A stretch of DNA of 64,000 nucleotides, from the NCBI GenBank assembly GCA_029210325.1, contig JARGPU010000001.1, positions 940,126 through 1,004,125 of the forward strand. Reading direction: 5' to 3'. Below the pieces are notes generated by a model. The model ran no database searches. It saw only the letters and a list, made by a program, of their open reading frames with translations, and had not been told where the DNA came from. Below, piece by piece: positions 37,194 through 46,896 of the stretch (positions within the stretch are counted from its first letter, which is position 1; each line of letters starts with the position of its first letter). Source of the stretch: Alcanivoracaceae bacterium. GTDB taxonomy: Bacteria > Pseudomonadota > Gammaproteobacteria > Pseudomonadales > Alcanivoracaceae. The position numbers were made by a program, and so were the translations under genes.

Positions 37194-38240
37194 ATGTTCG
37201 GTTTTCCGAAAGCCAAACCGCAGCAAGTCACCTTGGTGAATGACGCCGGTGAAACGGTGACGACCTTTACCCTTGAGCCAAAAGAAACCTTGCTCAATGG
37301 TGCCTTGCGCAATGGCGTGGATTTCCCGTACAGCTGCAAGGTAGGTGGCTGCGCCAGCTGCAAGTGCCAGCTGGTTGAAGGCAAGGTCAAAGAGCTCACC
37401 GACAAGAGCTACCTGCTCAGTGCCGAGGAGCTACAGGAGAACTACATCCTTGGCTGCCAGAGCATTCCGAAATCGGAAGTGGTGGTGCGCATGCCCGATG
37501 CCAGCTCTGCAACCGTGCCCGGCACGCTCACCAGCATCCACTGGCTCACCCACGACATTGCCGAAGTGCACCTGAAGCTGGACAGCTCGGTGACCTATCG
37601 ACCCGGGCAATACGCCTCGGTGGCACCGGCGGATCAAAGCCTGCCGGCGCGCTGTTATTCCTTTGCCCACGCGGTGGACGATGGCGGTGACAGTGCTGTG
37701 TCGTTTTTCGTGCGCAAGATTCCCGGTGGCAAACTGAGCCACTGGCTCACCGACAGCGATAACCTTGGCAAGGCCATTACCCTGTCTGCCGTGGCGGGTG
37801 ACTGCACCCTGCGAGAAGGCACCGCAGCCATTGTCTGCCTCGCCGGCGGCTCGGGCCTCTCACCCATTGTCGCCATTCTCGAAGGCGCCCTGAAAAGCGG
37901 TCAGGACACACGCCCGGTACAGCTGCTGTTCGGTGCCCGAGGCCAGGAAGACCTGTACTACCTCAATGAGCTCAATGCCCTGGGGGAAAAGTGGCGCGCC
38001 GATTTCACCATCACACCGGTGCTCTCGGACGAACCGCAGGACAGCGACTGGCAAGGCAAACGCGGCTGGCTCGCCGATGCCATCACCGCAGACAACGCCG
38101 CCGGCCACCAGGCCTACTTGTGTGGCCCGCCGGTAATGATTGATACCTGCATGGAAAAACTGAAAGGCCTGAGCAGTGCTCCGGGACAGATATTCTTTGA
38201 TCGTTTCAGTGACCAGAGCGAGGGCGGCAGCGCCGGCTGA
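37194..38240 (+). CDS. 2Fe-2S ferredoxin-NAD(P)H reductase (XylA-like)
   Basis: 348 residues from ATG 37194 with GGAGG upstream. N-terminal plant-type [2Fe-2S] domain with Cys 48, 53, 56 and 88 (CX4CX2CX31C); FAD domain with YRPGQYASV and RCYS (153-156); NAD domain with LAGGSGLSPI and a terminal CGPPVMIDTC. This is the layout of XylA, the reductase of xylene monooxygenase. Located 70 bp after the hydroxylase; almost certainly its electron donor. Confidence 0.92.
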   Translation: MFGFPKAKPQQVTLVNDAGETVTTFTLEPKETLLNGALRNGVDFPYSCKVGGCASCKCQLVEGKVKELTDKSYLLSAEELQENYILGCQSIPKSEVVVRMPDASSATVPGTLTSIHWLTHDIAEVHLKLDSSVTYRPGQYASVAPADQSLPARCYSFAHAVDDGGDSAVSFFVRKIPGGKLSHWLTDSDNLGKAITLSAVAGDCTLREGTAAIVCLAGGSGLSPIVAILEGALKSGQDTRPVQLLFGARGQEDLYYLNELNALGEKWRADFTITPVLSDEPQDSDWQGKRGWLADAITADNAAGHQAYLCGPPVMIDTCMEKLKGLSSAPGQIFFDRFSDQSEGGSAG

Positions 38241-38248
38241 CCCACGGC

Positions 38249-38365
38249 CAGCTATATGGTATTCGCCCGGATAAGGTCTGCAGCAGGGCAGTGGGTGTTG
38301 CGTCGTTACCAGAAGGATCGCGTCAGGCTTTGAAGCCGTTCAGGCTATTCATTACCCGGTTAATG
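38249..38365. repeat. right copy of duplicated GST/pth junction (GST remnant)
   Basis: This copy retains two pieces of the GST 3' region (38249-38278 and 38283-38325), joined across a deletion of about 228 bp at a short gcaggg homology, then continues into intact pth. No GST reading frame survives. Confidence 0.92.
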
Positions 38366-38910
38366 TCGCCGCGCAGGATGTCGGCGCTGTAGCTCACCGC
38401 TTCATCAACGGCCCGTTCGATTTTATCCCGGTCCGCAGCGGATGGTTTGCCAAGTACGTGTGGTGTCACCAGTGCGGCATCACCTGGATGGCCAATGCCT
38501 ACTCGCAGGCGGATAAAATTATTCTGATTGCCGTGGCAGCTGACGATATCGCGCAGGCCATTGTGGCCGCCGTGACCGCCGCCGATTTTCAGGCGAATGG
38601 TGCCCGGTGCCAGATCAAGTTCATCATGGGCTACCAGCATTTGGCTGGTGGGAATTTTGAAAAAATTCGCTAGTGCTGATGTCGCCTGACCGCTGCGATT
38701 CATATAGGTGGTGGGAATCAACAGGCGCACCTGATTGCCTTCAAAGGTGAAGGTACCGGTGAGGCCGAAGTATTTCTTGTCTTCAGAAAGCGAAACGCCC
38801 CGGCTGCGCGCCAGGGCGTTGACGAACCAGGCGCCGGCATTGTGACGGGTGTCTTCGTATTCGCGGCCGGGATTTGCCAGGCCAACAATAAGCAGAACAG
38901 GATCCGTCAC
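38323..38910 (-). CDS. pth: peptidyl-tRNA hydrolase
   Basis: 195 residues, GTG start at 38910. Family motifs [21 protein letters not shown] (catalytic His in RHN), [14 protein letters not shown] and [13 protein letters not shown]. It frees peptides from prematurely dissociated tRNA. Downstream of rplY by 32 bp on the same strand. Its 3' end overlaps a remnant of GST. Confidence 0.97.
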   Translation of the reverse strand: MTDPVLLIVGLANPGREYEDTRHNAGAWFVNALARSRGVSLSEDKKYFGLTGTFTFEGNQVRLLIPTTYMNRSGQATSALANFFKIPTSQMLVAHDELDLAPGTIRLKIGGGHGGHNGLRDIVSCHGNQNNFIRLRVGIGHPGDAALVTPHVLGKPSAADRDKIERAVDEAVSYSADILRGDINRVMNSLNGFKA

Positions 38911-38942
38911 AACACCAAGCCTTTATTACTTTGAAGGGGCGA

Positions 38943-39572
38943 TCAGGCCTCTTCACCGCCTTCTGCAGTTCCTTCTTCTTCATCAGCAGCGGCAGCACCT
39001 TTCTTGGTGTGTACCGATACCACCGGCAGATCGTGCTCATGGGCCAGCTGAACCAGCTCAACGCCTTTCGGCAGTGTGATGTCAGACAGGTGAACGATCT
39101 GGTTGAGTGCCACGTCGGTCATGTCGACTTCGAGGAACTCTGGCAGGTTCTGCGGCAGACAGCTGACTTCTACTTCAGCCAGGTTGTGCTGGATTTCGCC
39201 ACCTTCGTTCTTAACGCCGGTGCACTTCTCTTCGTTGAGGAAGTGAACGGGGACCATCATGGTGATCTTGTGGGTCTTGTCGACGCGCAGGAAGTCTGCG
39301 TGCAGCGGGAAGCCCTTGGAAGGGTGACGCTGCAGATCACGGATAACGGCTTGCTCTTTTTTGCCGCCAACATTGATGGTCAGAATGTGGCTGTAAAACG
39401 CTTCGTTCTCCAGGGCCTTAACCAGCTCGCGGGTTTCGATGCTGATCATGGCTGGCTCTTTCTCGCCACCGTAGATGATGCCGGGAATACGTGCGGTGTG
39501 ACGCAGGCGGCGGCTCGCACCTTTCCCTGCATCAGCACGTACTTCAGCATTCAGGGTAAATTCGTTGCTCAT
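38943..39572 (-). CDS. rplY: 50S ribosomal protein L25/general stress protein Ctc
   Basis: 209 residues from ATG 39572 (after GGAGA); an ATG four codons further upstream is less well placed. N-terminal L25 5S-rRNA-binding domain, then the CTC/TL5 beta domain, with an acidic C-terminal tail (DEEEGTAEGGEEA). The long form is usual in Pseudomonas relatives. Between prs and pth in the conserved order. Confidence 0.96.
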   Translation of the reverse strand: MSNEFTLNAEVRADAGKGASRRLRHTARIPGIIYGGEKEPAMISIETRELVKALENEAFYSHILTINVGGKKEQAVIRDLQRHPSKGFPLHADFLRVDKTHKITMMVPVHFLNEEKCTGVKNEGGEIQHNLAEVEVSCLPQNLPEFLEVDMTDVALNQIVHLSDITLPKGVELVQLAHEHDLPVVSVHTKKGAAAADEEEGTAEGGEEA

Positions 39573-39736
39573 GGGACTCTCCAAAAGTGATGTTCCGCTG
39601 CAATCCGCGACCAGAACTGCATACGGCCCGCCAGCCGGAAGGGCTCGCGGGGGCGCGATTATCGTTCAAAGTGGTGGTGAAATCCACCGCTGTTAGTAAT
39701 CCATGGCTCTTGGTTGGGGTTGCAGTGACCTTCGTC

Positions 39737-39848
39737 GGCCCTCTGCGCTGTTGGGGCTTTCCGGGACACGCACGAGTACATCCATGTAGCTCATCTCAGC
39801 CATCCCTGGCTTCGATGGTCCCGGAAAGCCCCAACAGCGCAGAGGGCC
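39737..39848. repeat. long inverted repeat A, 30-bp arms, 52-nt loop
   Basis: Arms 39737-39766 and 39819-39848 are perfect complements (ggccctctgcgctgttgggg... ). Loop 39767-39818. Same geometry as the neighbouring repeat B but different arm sequence. Confidence 0.95.
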
Positions 39849-39892
39849 TGGCATTTGCCTGTTCTGCGGAGATCGGAAATGCGCTGGAGCTA

Positions 39893-40006
39893 GGCCAGAG
39901 AGGTGTTTAGTGTCTCCCGGGACTGTGTGAGGCATGGATGCCGAACTCAAGCCCCCAGGGATGGGTTTACGGCGTGTCCCGGGAGACACTAAACACCTCT
40001 CTGGCC
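39893..40006. repeat. long inverted repeat B, 31-bp arms, 52-nt loop
   Basis: Arms 39893-39923 and 39976-40006 are perfect complements (ggccagagaggtgtttagtg...). The loop 39924-39975 is again 52 nt. Both loops share a catgg/ccatg and ccaggGATGG-like core, suggesting one repeat family. Confidence 0.95.
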
Positions 40007-40038
40007 GGGTCGTTCACTGCAATCCACCCAAACACCAC

Positions 40039-40063
40039 AAAAAAGGCCGCCATAAAGGCGGCC
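40039..40063 (-). terminator. intrinsic terminator of prs
   Basis: Minus strand: stem ggccgcc/ggcggcc with a 5-nt loop and a six-T tract, 20 bp after the prs stop. Confidence 0.85.
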
Positions 40064-40083
40064 TCAATGACTGGCAGCAAAGG

Positions 40084-41043
40084 TCAGATCAACTCAAGTC
40101 GATCAAACATGGCTGACAGCGATTCCTCGTTGTTGATCCGGCGGATGGTCTCAGCAAGCATCGGAGCCAGTGACAGCACGCGGATACGACCGGTGGCCTT
40201 GGCCGCCTCGGACAGCGGCACCGTATCGGTCACCACCAGCTGGTCCAGCGCCGACTGGCTCAGATTTTCGATGGCCGGGCCGGACAGGATCGGGTGGGTA
40301 CAGTAGGCAATCACCTTCTTGGCGCCATGATCCTTCAGCGCCTGAGCGGCCTTGCACAGGGTGCCGGCGGTGTCGACCATGTCATCGACGATCACACAGC
40401 TGCGGCCTTCTACTTCACCGATGATGTGCATTACCTGAGATTCATTTGCCTTCGGACGGCGCTTGTCGATGATTGCCAGATCAGCATCATCCAGTTGCTT
40501 GGCCAGCGCGCGGGCACGAACCACACCACCCACATCCGGCGAAACCACCATCAAGTCGTCGTAATTCTGGCGCTCGATATCGGCCACGATCAGCGGGGTG
40601 GCATAGACGTTGTCCACCGGAATATCGAAGAAACCCTGAATCTGATCAGCGTGCAGATCAACGGTGACAACGCGATCGACGCCAACGCCGGTGATCATAT
40701 CGGCAACCACCTTGGCGGTGATTGGCACCCGTGCTGAGCGCACGCGACGATCCTGGCGGGAGTAGCCGAAATAGGGCACTACCGCAGTAATACGGCCAGC
40801 AGACGAGCGGCGCAGGGCATCAGCCATGACCACCAGCTCCATTAAATTGTTGCTGGTCGGCGCGCAGGTGGACTGGACGATGAATACGTCCTTGCCGCGC
40901 ACATTTTCATGAATTTCAACGGACACTTCGCCGTCACTGAAGGTGCCAACATCGGCGGCGCCGAGCGGGATGTTCAGGTGGCGCACCATGGCGCGGGCAA
41001 GATCGGGGGTAGCGTTACCGGTAAAGACCACGAGCTTGGACAC
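40084..41043 (-). CDS. prs: ribose-phosphate pyrophosphokinase
   Basis: 319 residues, GTG start at 41043 preceded by GGAG. PRPP synthase motifs: [38 protein letters not shown], and the PRPP-binding [12 protein letters not shown]. Makes PRPP for purine, pyrimidine, His and Trp synthesis. Preceded by tRNA-Gln and followed by its own terminator and the hairpin pair. Confidence 0.98.
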   Translation of the reverse strand: MSKLVVFTGNATPDLARAMVRHLNIPLGAADVGTFSDGEVSVEIHENVRGKDVFIVQSTCAPTSNNLMELVVMADALRRSSAGRITAVVPYFGYSRQDRRVRSARVPITAKVVADMITGVGVDRVVTVDLHADQIQGFFDIPVDNVYATPLIVADIERQNYDDLMVVSPDVGGVVRARALAKQLDDADLAIIDKRRPKANESQVMHIIGEVEGRSCVIVDDMVDTAGTLCKAAQALKDHGAKKVIAYCTHPILSGPAIENLSQSALDQLVVTDTVPLSEAAKATGRIRVLSLAPMLAETIRRINNEESLSAMFDRLELI

Positions 41044-41110
41044 AGGTGTCTCCTGGTTTCGTCAGTGTCGACGTCAGCGATGTGCAGAGTAAAAAAGGCG
41101 AGAAAAATAA

Positions 41111-41186
41111 TGGCTGGGGTACCAGGACTCGAACCTGGGAATGACGGGATCAAAACCCGTTGCCTTACCAACTTGGCGATACCCCA
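41111..41186 (-). tRNA. tRNA-Gln (TTG)
   Basis: 76 nt with encoded CCA. Acceptor TGGGGTA/TACCCCA, anticodon loop TTTTGAT (TTG), T arm CCAGGTTCGAGTCCTGG. Located between ispE and prs, the usual place in Pseudomonas-like genomes. Confidence 0.96.
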
Positions 41187-41189
41187 ACA

Positions 41190-42050
41190 CTAACTTGTTG
41201 CGTCTCGCAGTTTCGCCAGCGCTACATGGGCGGGCGATTCATTAACACTGCGAGCCACGAAACCTTGCCATGGCGTTGGCAAATTATGAAGCAATGCTTC
41301 ACCTTGTTGCCGGTTGGCGATCCGGGCGAAAACACATGCTCCGGTGCCAGTCAGTCGGGCGTTGCCCGTCTGTTTTTCAAGCCACTCTATGGTAGCGCGA
41401 ACCTCTGGAAAAAGCCGGCTCGCAACCGGTTCGCAATCATTGCGGAAGAGTGTTTCCGCAGCCGGTCCAAGAAAGGCGGCTACTCTACTTTCGGGGGTAC
41501 GCCTTGTCAATTGCGGATCGGCGAAAATTGCGGCAGTTGCAATGCTGATTCCCGGGTGCACCACAAGAAAAAATTGTTCGGCTAACTCAAGCGGTTGCAG
41601 TTGCTCACCAATGCCGTCTGCCCAGGCGCTTTGTCCACGCACAAATACCGGCACATCGGCGCCCAGCGACAGGCCAATTTGTGCCAGCTGGTCGATGGAC
41701 AGACCCAGCTGCCAGAGGTGATTGAGACCAAGCAGGGTGCTGGCGGCATCGCTTGAGCCGCCGCCTACGCCGCCGCCGGCAGGCAGCCGTTTGTCCAGAC
41801 GGATGGCAGCGCCGAGTTGGCAGCCGCTGCTTTGCTGCAGGGCACGGGCCGCACGCAGGATCAGGTTGTCGTCCCCGCCCAGTTCGGCCGGGGCATCCAG
41901 AGTGAGTTGCCCGGCGCTGGCAAAATGCAGGGTGTCGCCGTAGTCGAGTAAGGCAAAGACGGTCTGCAGGGTGTGATAGCCGTCTGCCCGTTGGCCGGTG
42001 ATATGTAGAAACAGATTCAGTTTTGCCGGTGCCGGCAGGCTGAAGTTCAC
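41190..42050 (-). CDS. ispE: 4-diphosphocytidyl-2-C-methyl-D-erythritol kinase
   Basis: 286 residues, GTG start overlapping the lolB stop (GTGA). GHMP kinase: N-terminal PAPAKLNLFLHI, ATP-binding LPAGGGVGGGSSDAAS, C-terminal TGTGACVFA. Phosphorylates CDP-ME in the non-mevalonate isoprenoid pathway. Ends 3 bp before tRNA-Gln. Confidence 0.97.
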   Translation of the reverse strand: MNFSLPAPAKLNLFLHITGQRADGYHTLQTVFALLDYGDTLHFASAGQLTLDAPAELGGDDNLILRAARALQQSSGCQLGAAIRLDKRLPAGGGVGGGSSDAASTLLGLNHLWQLGLSIDQLAQIGLSLGADVPVFVRGQSAWADGIGEQLQPLELAEQFFLVVHPGISIATAAIFADPQLTRRTPESRVAAFLGPAAETLFRNDCEPVASRLFPEVRATIEWLEKQTGNARLTGTGACVFARIANRQQGEALLHNLPTPWQGFVARSVNESPAHVALAKLRDATS

Positions 42051-42610
42051 GGCAGCGGCTCCCAGCGACGGATCACCAGGGTAAAGCGCTGATCCTTATG
42101 GCTGGCGCGGATGCGCTGGGGCAACACTAGCGCACCGGCACTGACATAGTCAGAAAACTGCAGCTCCCAGCCAAGCTGGGTGAGCTGCTCCAGCTGGCCG
42201 TCCTGATTACGCTGTTCCTGCCACTCGGCGTCAGGCCAGGGCAGTCCACGCACCCAGAACTGCAGTGCTTCGACGGGCAGCCATAGGCCGGTGAGGCGCC
42301 AGGCCAGTTCGGTACTGCTGGCGGCGCGCAGTTGTTCCTTGCCCGTATCCAGCTCGGCGCCATCCGGGGACCAGAACAGCCGCGCACTGCCAATGCCCAC
42401 CGGGCCGGAAAAACGCAGTTCGCCATCCGGGTGCCGTTGGCGCCAGTCCAGCGAGGCGGAGCCGCCGTCGTTGCCGGCCCGATAGCCCAGCCGGCCGGAA
42501 AGATTCCAGCTCTGCATGGCCTCCACGGACTGCGGCAGGGAGCTGTCGGGTAAACGGCTCTGACAGGCGCCGAGTAGCAGCGCCAGAACAATAATGGCGC
42601 TGCGTATCAT
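42047..42610 (-). CDS. lolB: outer-membrane lipoprotein receptor LolB
   Basis: 187 residues with lipobox LLGAC (Cys about 16). LolB beta-barrel motifs: WNLSGRLGYR, SASLDWRQ, LSGPVG-like FSGPVGIGSARL, and LWLPVEALQFWVRGLPWP. Receives lipoproteins from LolA and inserts them in the outer membrane. Overlaps the TPR gene by 4 bp and ispE by 4 bp. Confidence 0.94.
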   Translation of the reverse strand: MIRSAIIVLALLLGACQSRLPDSSLPQSVEAMQSWNLSGRLGYRAGNDGGSASLDWRQRHPDGELRFSGPVGIGSARLFWSPDGAELDTGKEQLRAASSTELAWRLTGLWLPVEALQFWVRGLPWPDAEWQEQRNQDGQLEQLTQLGWELQFSDYVSAGALVLPQRIRASHKDQRFTLVIRRWEPLP

Positions 42611-44352
42611 GGGGCGGGAGAGCCGGTCAGGCGTTCAACGGTGGGTGGCACCAGAGTGTTGTCCGGCTTCAGCTCCATGGCCTCGCGCCAGATGCGTCGT
42701 GCTTCATCCTGTTGGCCCAGTACCCACAGTACTTCGCCCAGATGGCTGGCAACTTCCGGGTCGGGAAAGGCCTGCCATGCTTTCTGCAGCCAGGGCAGTG
42801 CTTCGTCTGGTTGGCCGAGTCGGTAAAGCACCCAGCCCATACTGTCCATCACGGCGGGGTCGGTGGGGCGCTGTTCGATGGCGCGGCTTATATAGCCATA
42901 GGCTTCCTGATGACGATCGGTGCGGTCGGCCAGAGTGTAGCCAAGCGCGTTCAGGGCCACGGAGTCGTCCGGCTTGAGTTCCAGAATGCGTCGCAGGTCG
43001 GCCTCTAGCTGGCCCAGGTTATCCAGCTTTTCTGCCACCATGGAGCGTGCATAAAGCAGATCGGTCTGATCCGGGAAGTCGCGCAGGGCTTCGTTCAGCA
43101 GGGCCATCGCCGGCAGGTAATCCTGACGTTGCGACAGCATGTCAGCCTCAGCGGCATACAGGGCCGGAATCTGATCGGGTTGCTGATCGCGCAGCTGGGC
43201 CATCAGCTCTGCCGCCCGGGCATCCTGACGGGTTTCATAAAGCAGCCGGGCCGCTTGAACCCGGGCGCGCAGCTGGGATTCGCCAGTGCCCACCTGCATA
43301 TAGTGTTCGATAGCCGCTTGCGGGTCCTCATCAAGCTCCGCAGCGCGGGCCAGATACAGACGCATGTCGTCAGGCCTGAAGCCTTCGTCGAGCAGTTCTT
43401 TCAAGGTGCTGCTGGCCTGCTTGCGGGCGCCTTGCTCCATGCCGAACAGGGCCAGGGAGAAACGCAGTTCCTGATCTTCCGGGTGGCGCTTGGTCAGCTC
43501 GGCCAGTTGCTCACTGGCTTCGCGGCGTTGGCCGTCTTCCAGCAGCAGGCGTATATACAGCACCCGCACCCGCTTGGCGTCCGGGTAGCGGCGCAGCAGG
43601 CTGCTGAGGTGGCGCCAGGCCTGATCCTTGCGATCCATCTGGTAGAGCAGGCGGGCTTTCAGTAGCAGTGCATCTTCGTGCTGTTTGTTCAGTGACAGGG
43701 CCTTGTCTGTGGAAGACAGGGCGGCTTCCAGTTCCCCTTGCTGCTGCTGGTGCAGTGCCCGGGCATACCACAGTGGTGCCTGTTTCGGGTGTTCCTCGGT
43801 AAGGCTGGCAAGCGCGCTAAGCAAGGCTGTGTTGCCGTCGCTATCCAGTCCGCGGGACTGGTTAACCAGCCGCATCAGAGCCTGATCCGGGTCGGTCTTG
43901 AGAAGGAAATCAATGTGGCTGGCGGCGCCAGCCACATCCCCGGCATGAATGCGGGCGATGGCAAGCAGTTCATGGGCTTCGATGTTATCCGGTTCGCCAG
44001 CCAGCCAGATATCCCCCAGTTCGATGGCTAGCAGGGGGTCGTCCAGATAGGCAGCCAGTCGGGCGGCCTGTTCGGCGATCTTCGGGTCGCGGCTGGCGAT
44101 GGCTTCGCGACTGTAATAGTTCAGGGTGACGCCCAGCACATTACGTTGCGCGGACACCTCTGCGACTAGCAGATCGGCAAAAGTCTGTGCGCTATAGCTG
44201 GGGGCTGCAGGCTCTGCTGATGCGGCTTCGGTGGGCTCGTCGACTGGCTGAGGGCGGCTGGCACAGCCGCTCAGCGTGACAAAGCTTGCAAACATAGCGG
44301 CCAGTAAGGCGGCGCGACGCGGGAAAGGCAGCGCAAACATAGTATTGGTCAT
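42607..44352 (-). CDS. tetratricopeptide-repeat lipoprotein
   Basis: 581 residues with a lipoprotein signal (lipobox LSGCAS, Cys about 30) and about ten TPR units from residue 90 to 560. Orthologue in position of the TPR protein found upstream of lolB in Pseudomonas. Periplasmic/outer-membrane scaffold; partner unknown. Divergent from hemA. Confidence 0.9.
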   Translation of the reverse strand: MTNTMFALPFPRRAALLAAMFASFVTLSGCASRPQPVDEPTEAASAEPAAPSYSAQTFADLLVAEVSAQRNVLGVTLNYYSREAIASRDPKIAEQAARLAAYLDDPLLAIELGDIWLAGEPDNIEAHELLAIARIHAGDVAGAASHIDFLLKTDPDQALMRLVNQSRGLDSDGNTALLSALASLTEEHPKQAPLWYARALHQQQQGELEAALSSTDKALSLNKQHEDALLLKARLLYQMDRKDQAWRHLSSLLRRYPDAKRVRVLYIRLLLEDGQRREASEQLAELTKRHPEDQELRFSLALFGMEQGARKQASSTLKELLDEGFRPDDMRLYLARAAELDEDPQAAIEHYMQVGTGESQLRARVQAARLLYETRQDARAAELMAQLRDQQPDQIPALYAAEADMLSQRQDYLPAMALLNEALRDFPDQTDLLYARSMVAEKLDNLGQLEADLRRILELKPDDSVALNALGYTLADRTDRHQEAYGYISRAIEQRPTDPAVMDSMGWVLYRLGQPDEALPWLQKAWQAFPDPEVASHLGEVLWVLGQQDEARRIWREAMELKPDNTLVPPTVERLTGSPAP

Positions 44353-44497
44353 CGTCTCGACTTGCGGTTAGCAGGCGCCAATCATGGCACAGGGGCGAAG
44401 TCCCTGACAGGGCTCTGCGACTTAGGTTCCATTGTTTAGCGGGGGCGATTGCCGCAAAATGCTGGCCCCAGCGACTGCGCCGATGAATACTCCTGCT

Positions 44498-45802
44498 ATG
44501 GAACTACTGACAGCGGGTCTTAACCATACCACCGCCGATGTTGCGTTACGCGAGCGTGTCTCGCTGACCGGTGCGGCGCTGGATGCTGCCCTGCGCGAGC
44601 TGCGTAGCCAGCCGGGTGTGCGTGAAGTGGCCCTGCTGTCCACCTGCAATCGTACGGAAATCTATTGTCTGGCGGACAAAGACACGGTGGACTTGCCCGG
44701 TTGGCTGGCCAGTCATCAGCGTTTGTCAGACGGCGTGCTGCGCAAGGCCATGTATCAGTACCGCAATCAGGACGCCCTGCGCCATATGATGCGGGTGGCC
44801 GGTGGGCTGGATTCTCTGGTGCTTGGCGAGCCACAAATTCTTGGCCAGATGCGTGATGCCTATTCCTATGCCAACGACAGCGGGGTCATGGGCGGCAATC
44901 TGGCCAGGCACTTTCAGCAGGTGTTTGCCGTTGCCAAGCGTATCCGTACCGAAACCGGTATTGGCACTCACCCGGTGTCCGTGGCCTATGCCGCCGTGTC
45001 CTTCGCCCGACATATTTTTGCCGACCTGTCGAAGAGCCGGGCGCTGCTTATTGGCGCCGGTGAAATGATCACTCTGGTGGCCCGTCATTTGAAAGAACAG
45101 CAGGTCGCCGATATTGCCATTGCCAATCGCACCCTGGCCCGCGGGCAGGTGCTGGCGGAGCAGGTTAATGGTCGGGCGATTACCCTGGAAGAGTTGCCCG
45201 GTGCGCTTGAGCATGCGGACATCGTCATCAGCTGCACCGCCAGTCCGGTGCCGGTGCTTGGCAAGGGTGTGGTGGAGCGTGCTATCAAGAAGCGCCGTCA
45301 CAGTCCGATTTTTATGGTGGATATTGCCATTCCCCGGGATATCGAACCGGAGGTGGGCAAGCTCAATGATGTCTACCTTTATACCGTTGACGATCTCCAT
45401 GAGGCCATCGAAAGCAATGTGCGCCAGCGTCAGGAAGCGGCCCGCGAAGCGGACAAGCTGATCAACGAGTCGTTACTCCGTTACGAACGCGAATCCCGCG
45501 AACTGGACGCTGTCGATACGGTGCGAGCCTACCGCGAGAAAATGCAGTTACAGGCCAGCGCCGAGTTACAGCGTGCTCTGCGCCAGCTTGAATCCGGTCA
45601 GGACCCCACTGAGGTGCTGCAACGTTTCCAGCAAAGCCTGATCAATAAAATCCTCCATGCGCCAAGCGTTCAGTTGCGCCGGCTGGCAGCGGAACGGCGC
45701 GAAGATGCTTTGCGTGTGGCCCGGGAAATTCTGCTGGCTGATCCCGGTCCTGATTCATCTTCTGCGCCGCAGGACAATCCCGCCAGACAACCTGAAGAAT
45801 AG
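44498..45802 (+). CDS. hemA: glutamyl-tRNA reductase
   Basis: 434 residues from ATG 44498, chosen because [13 protein letters not shown] matches the family start; in-frame codons extend to 44432. Catalytic Cys in [15 protein letters not shown] domain LLIGAGEM, C-terminal dimerisation helix. First step of C5 tetrapyrrole synthesis, fitting the heme demand of the oxidase. Followed 2 bp later by prfA. Confidence 0.97.
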   Translation: MELLTAGLNHTTADVALRERVSLTGAALDAALRELRSQPGVREVALLSTCNRTEIYCLADKDTVDLPGWLASHQRLSDGVLRKAMYQYRNQDALRHMMRVAGGLDSLVLGEPQILGQMRDAYSYANDSGVMGGNLARHFQQVFAVAKRIRTETGIGTHPVSVAYAAVSFARHIFADLSKSRALLIGAGEMITLVARHLKEQQVADIAIANRTLARGQVLAEQVNGRAITLEELPGALEHADIVISCTASPVPVLGKGVVERAIKKRRHSPIFMVDIAIPRDIEPEVGKLNDVYLYTVDDLHEAIESNVRQRQEAAREADKLINESLLRYERESRELDAVDTVRAYREKMQLQASAELQRALRQLESGQDPTEVLQRFQQSLINKILHAPSVQLRRLAAERREDALRVAREILLADPGPDSSSAPQDNPARQPEE

Positions 45803-45804
45803 TC

Positions 45805-46896
45805 ATGACTCCGCGTCTTAAACAGAAACTCGACCGTCTGGTTGAGCGTCACGAAGAGCTGTCCGCGCTGCTATCTGATGCCTCGGTAATCAGTGATCAA
45901 TCCCGCTTTCGTGATTACTCCCGGGAATACTCCGAGCTTGAGCCCGTGGTTGCCTGTCATCGTCACTGGCATCAGGCGCAGCAGGATATTGAATCTGCCA
46001 CCCTGATGAGCAGTGACAGTGATGCGGATATGCGCGCCATGGCGGAGGAAGAACTTGCCGACGGCAAAGTCCGCGCCGAGCAGTATGAGCAGGAATTGCA
46101 GCGTTTGATGCTGCCCCGGGATCCGCGTGATCAAGCCAATGTGTTTCTGGAAATTCGCGCCGGCACTGGCGGCGATGAAGCGGCGATTTTTGCCGGCGAT
46201 CTATTTCGTATGTATTCCCGCTATGCCGACCGCCAGGGCTGGCGCGTGGAAGTGATCAGTGCCAGTGACGGTGAGCATGGTGGTTATAAAGAAATCATCT
46301 CCCGCATTCATGGCCAGGGCGTTTATTCCAGACTGAAATTTGAATCCGGTGCCCATCGGGTGCAGCGGGTGCCGGCAACGGAGTCACAGGGACGTATTCA
46401 TACTTCTGCCTGCACGGTTGCGGTGATGGCCGAGGCGGAAGATCTGGGTGATATCGAGATTCGCAATGAAGATTTGCGTATTGATACTTTCCGTTCCTCC
46501 GGCGCAGGTGGCCAGCACGTTAACACCACCGACTCTGCGGTGCGCATTACTCATATTCCCACAGGCGTGGTGGTGGAATGTCAGGACGAGCGTAGTCAGC
46601 ACAAAAACAAGGCCAAGGCCATGTCCTGGCTGGCGGCGCGGCTTTATGACGAGCGCGAGCGCAAACGTCATCAGGAGCAGGCCGCAGCACGTAAATCACT
46701 GGTTGGCTCGGGTGATCGTTCTGAACGCATTCGCACCTATAACTTTCCCCAGGGGCGTCTGACGGATCACCGCATTAACCTGACGCTCTATCGCCTCGAT
46801 GAAATTGTTCAGGGTGATCTGGACGAGGTGTTTGACGCTTTGCAGACTGAGCATCAGGCAGAGCAGCTGGCCATGCTTGCCGAGAGCGCGGTTTGA
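45805..46896 (+). CDS. prfA: peptide chain release factor 1
   Basis: 363 residues. GGQ motif in [17 protein letters not shown], stop-codon recognition PATESQGR-like segment VPATES, and [13 protein letters not shown]. Terminates at UAA/UAG. Overlaps prmC, which methylates its GGQ glutamine. Confidence 0.98.
   Translation: MTPRLKQKLDRLVERHEELSALLSDASVISDQSRFRDYSREYSELEPVVACHRHWHQAQQDIESATLMSSDSDADMRAMAEEELADGKVRAEQYEQELQRLMLPRDPRDQANVFLEIRAGTGGDEAAIFAGDLFRMYSRYADRQGWRVEVISASDGEHGGYKEIISRIHGQGVYSRLKFESGAHRVQRVPATESQGRIHTSACTVAVMAEAEDLGDIEIRNEDLRIDTFRSSGAGGQHVNTTDSAVRITHIPTGVVVECQDERSQHKNKAKAMSWLAARLYDERERKRHQEQAAARKSLVGSGDRSERIRTYNFPQGRLTDHRINLTLYRLDEIVQGDLDEVFDALQTEHQAEQLAMLAESAV

Larger units (their letters stand above)
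39573..40083. other. prs-rplY intergenic region with two long hairpins
   Basis: 511 bp without a gene. It contains two long inverted repeats (39737-39848 and 39893-40006) and the prs terminator (40039-40063). Short open frames across it are by-products of the palindromes. Confidence 0.75.

Noticed and set aside
39587-40306. Short open frames in the prs-rplY gap
   Set aside because: They are mirror images produced by the two long inverted repeats and lack ribosome sites.
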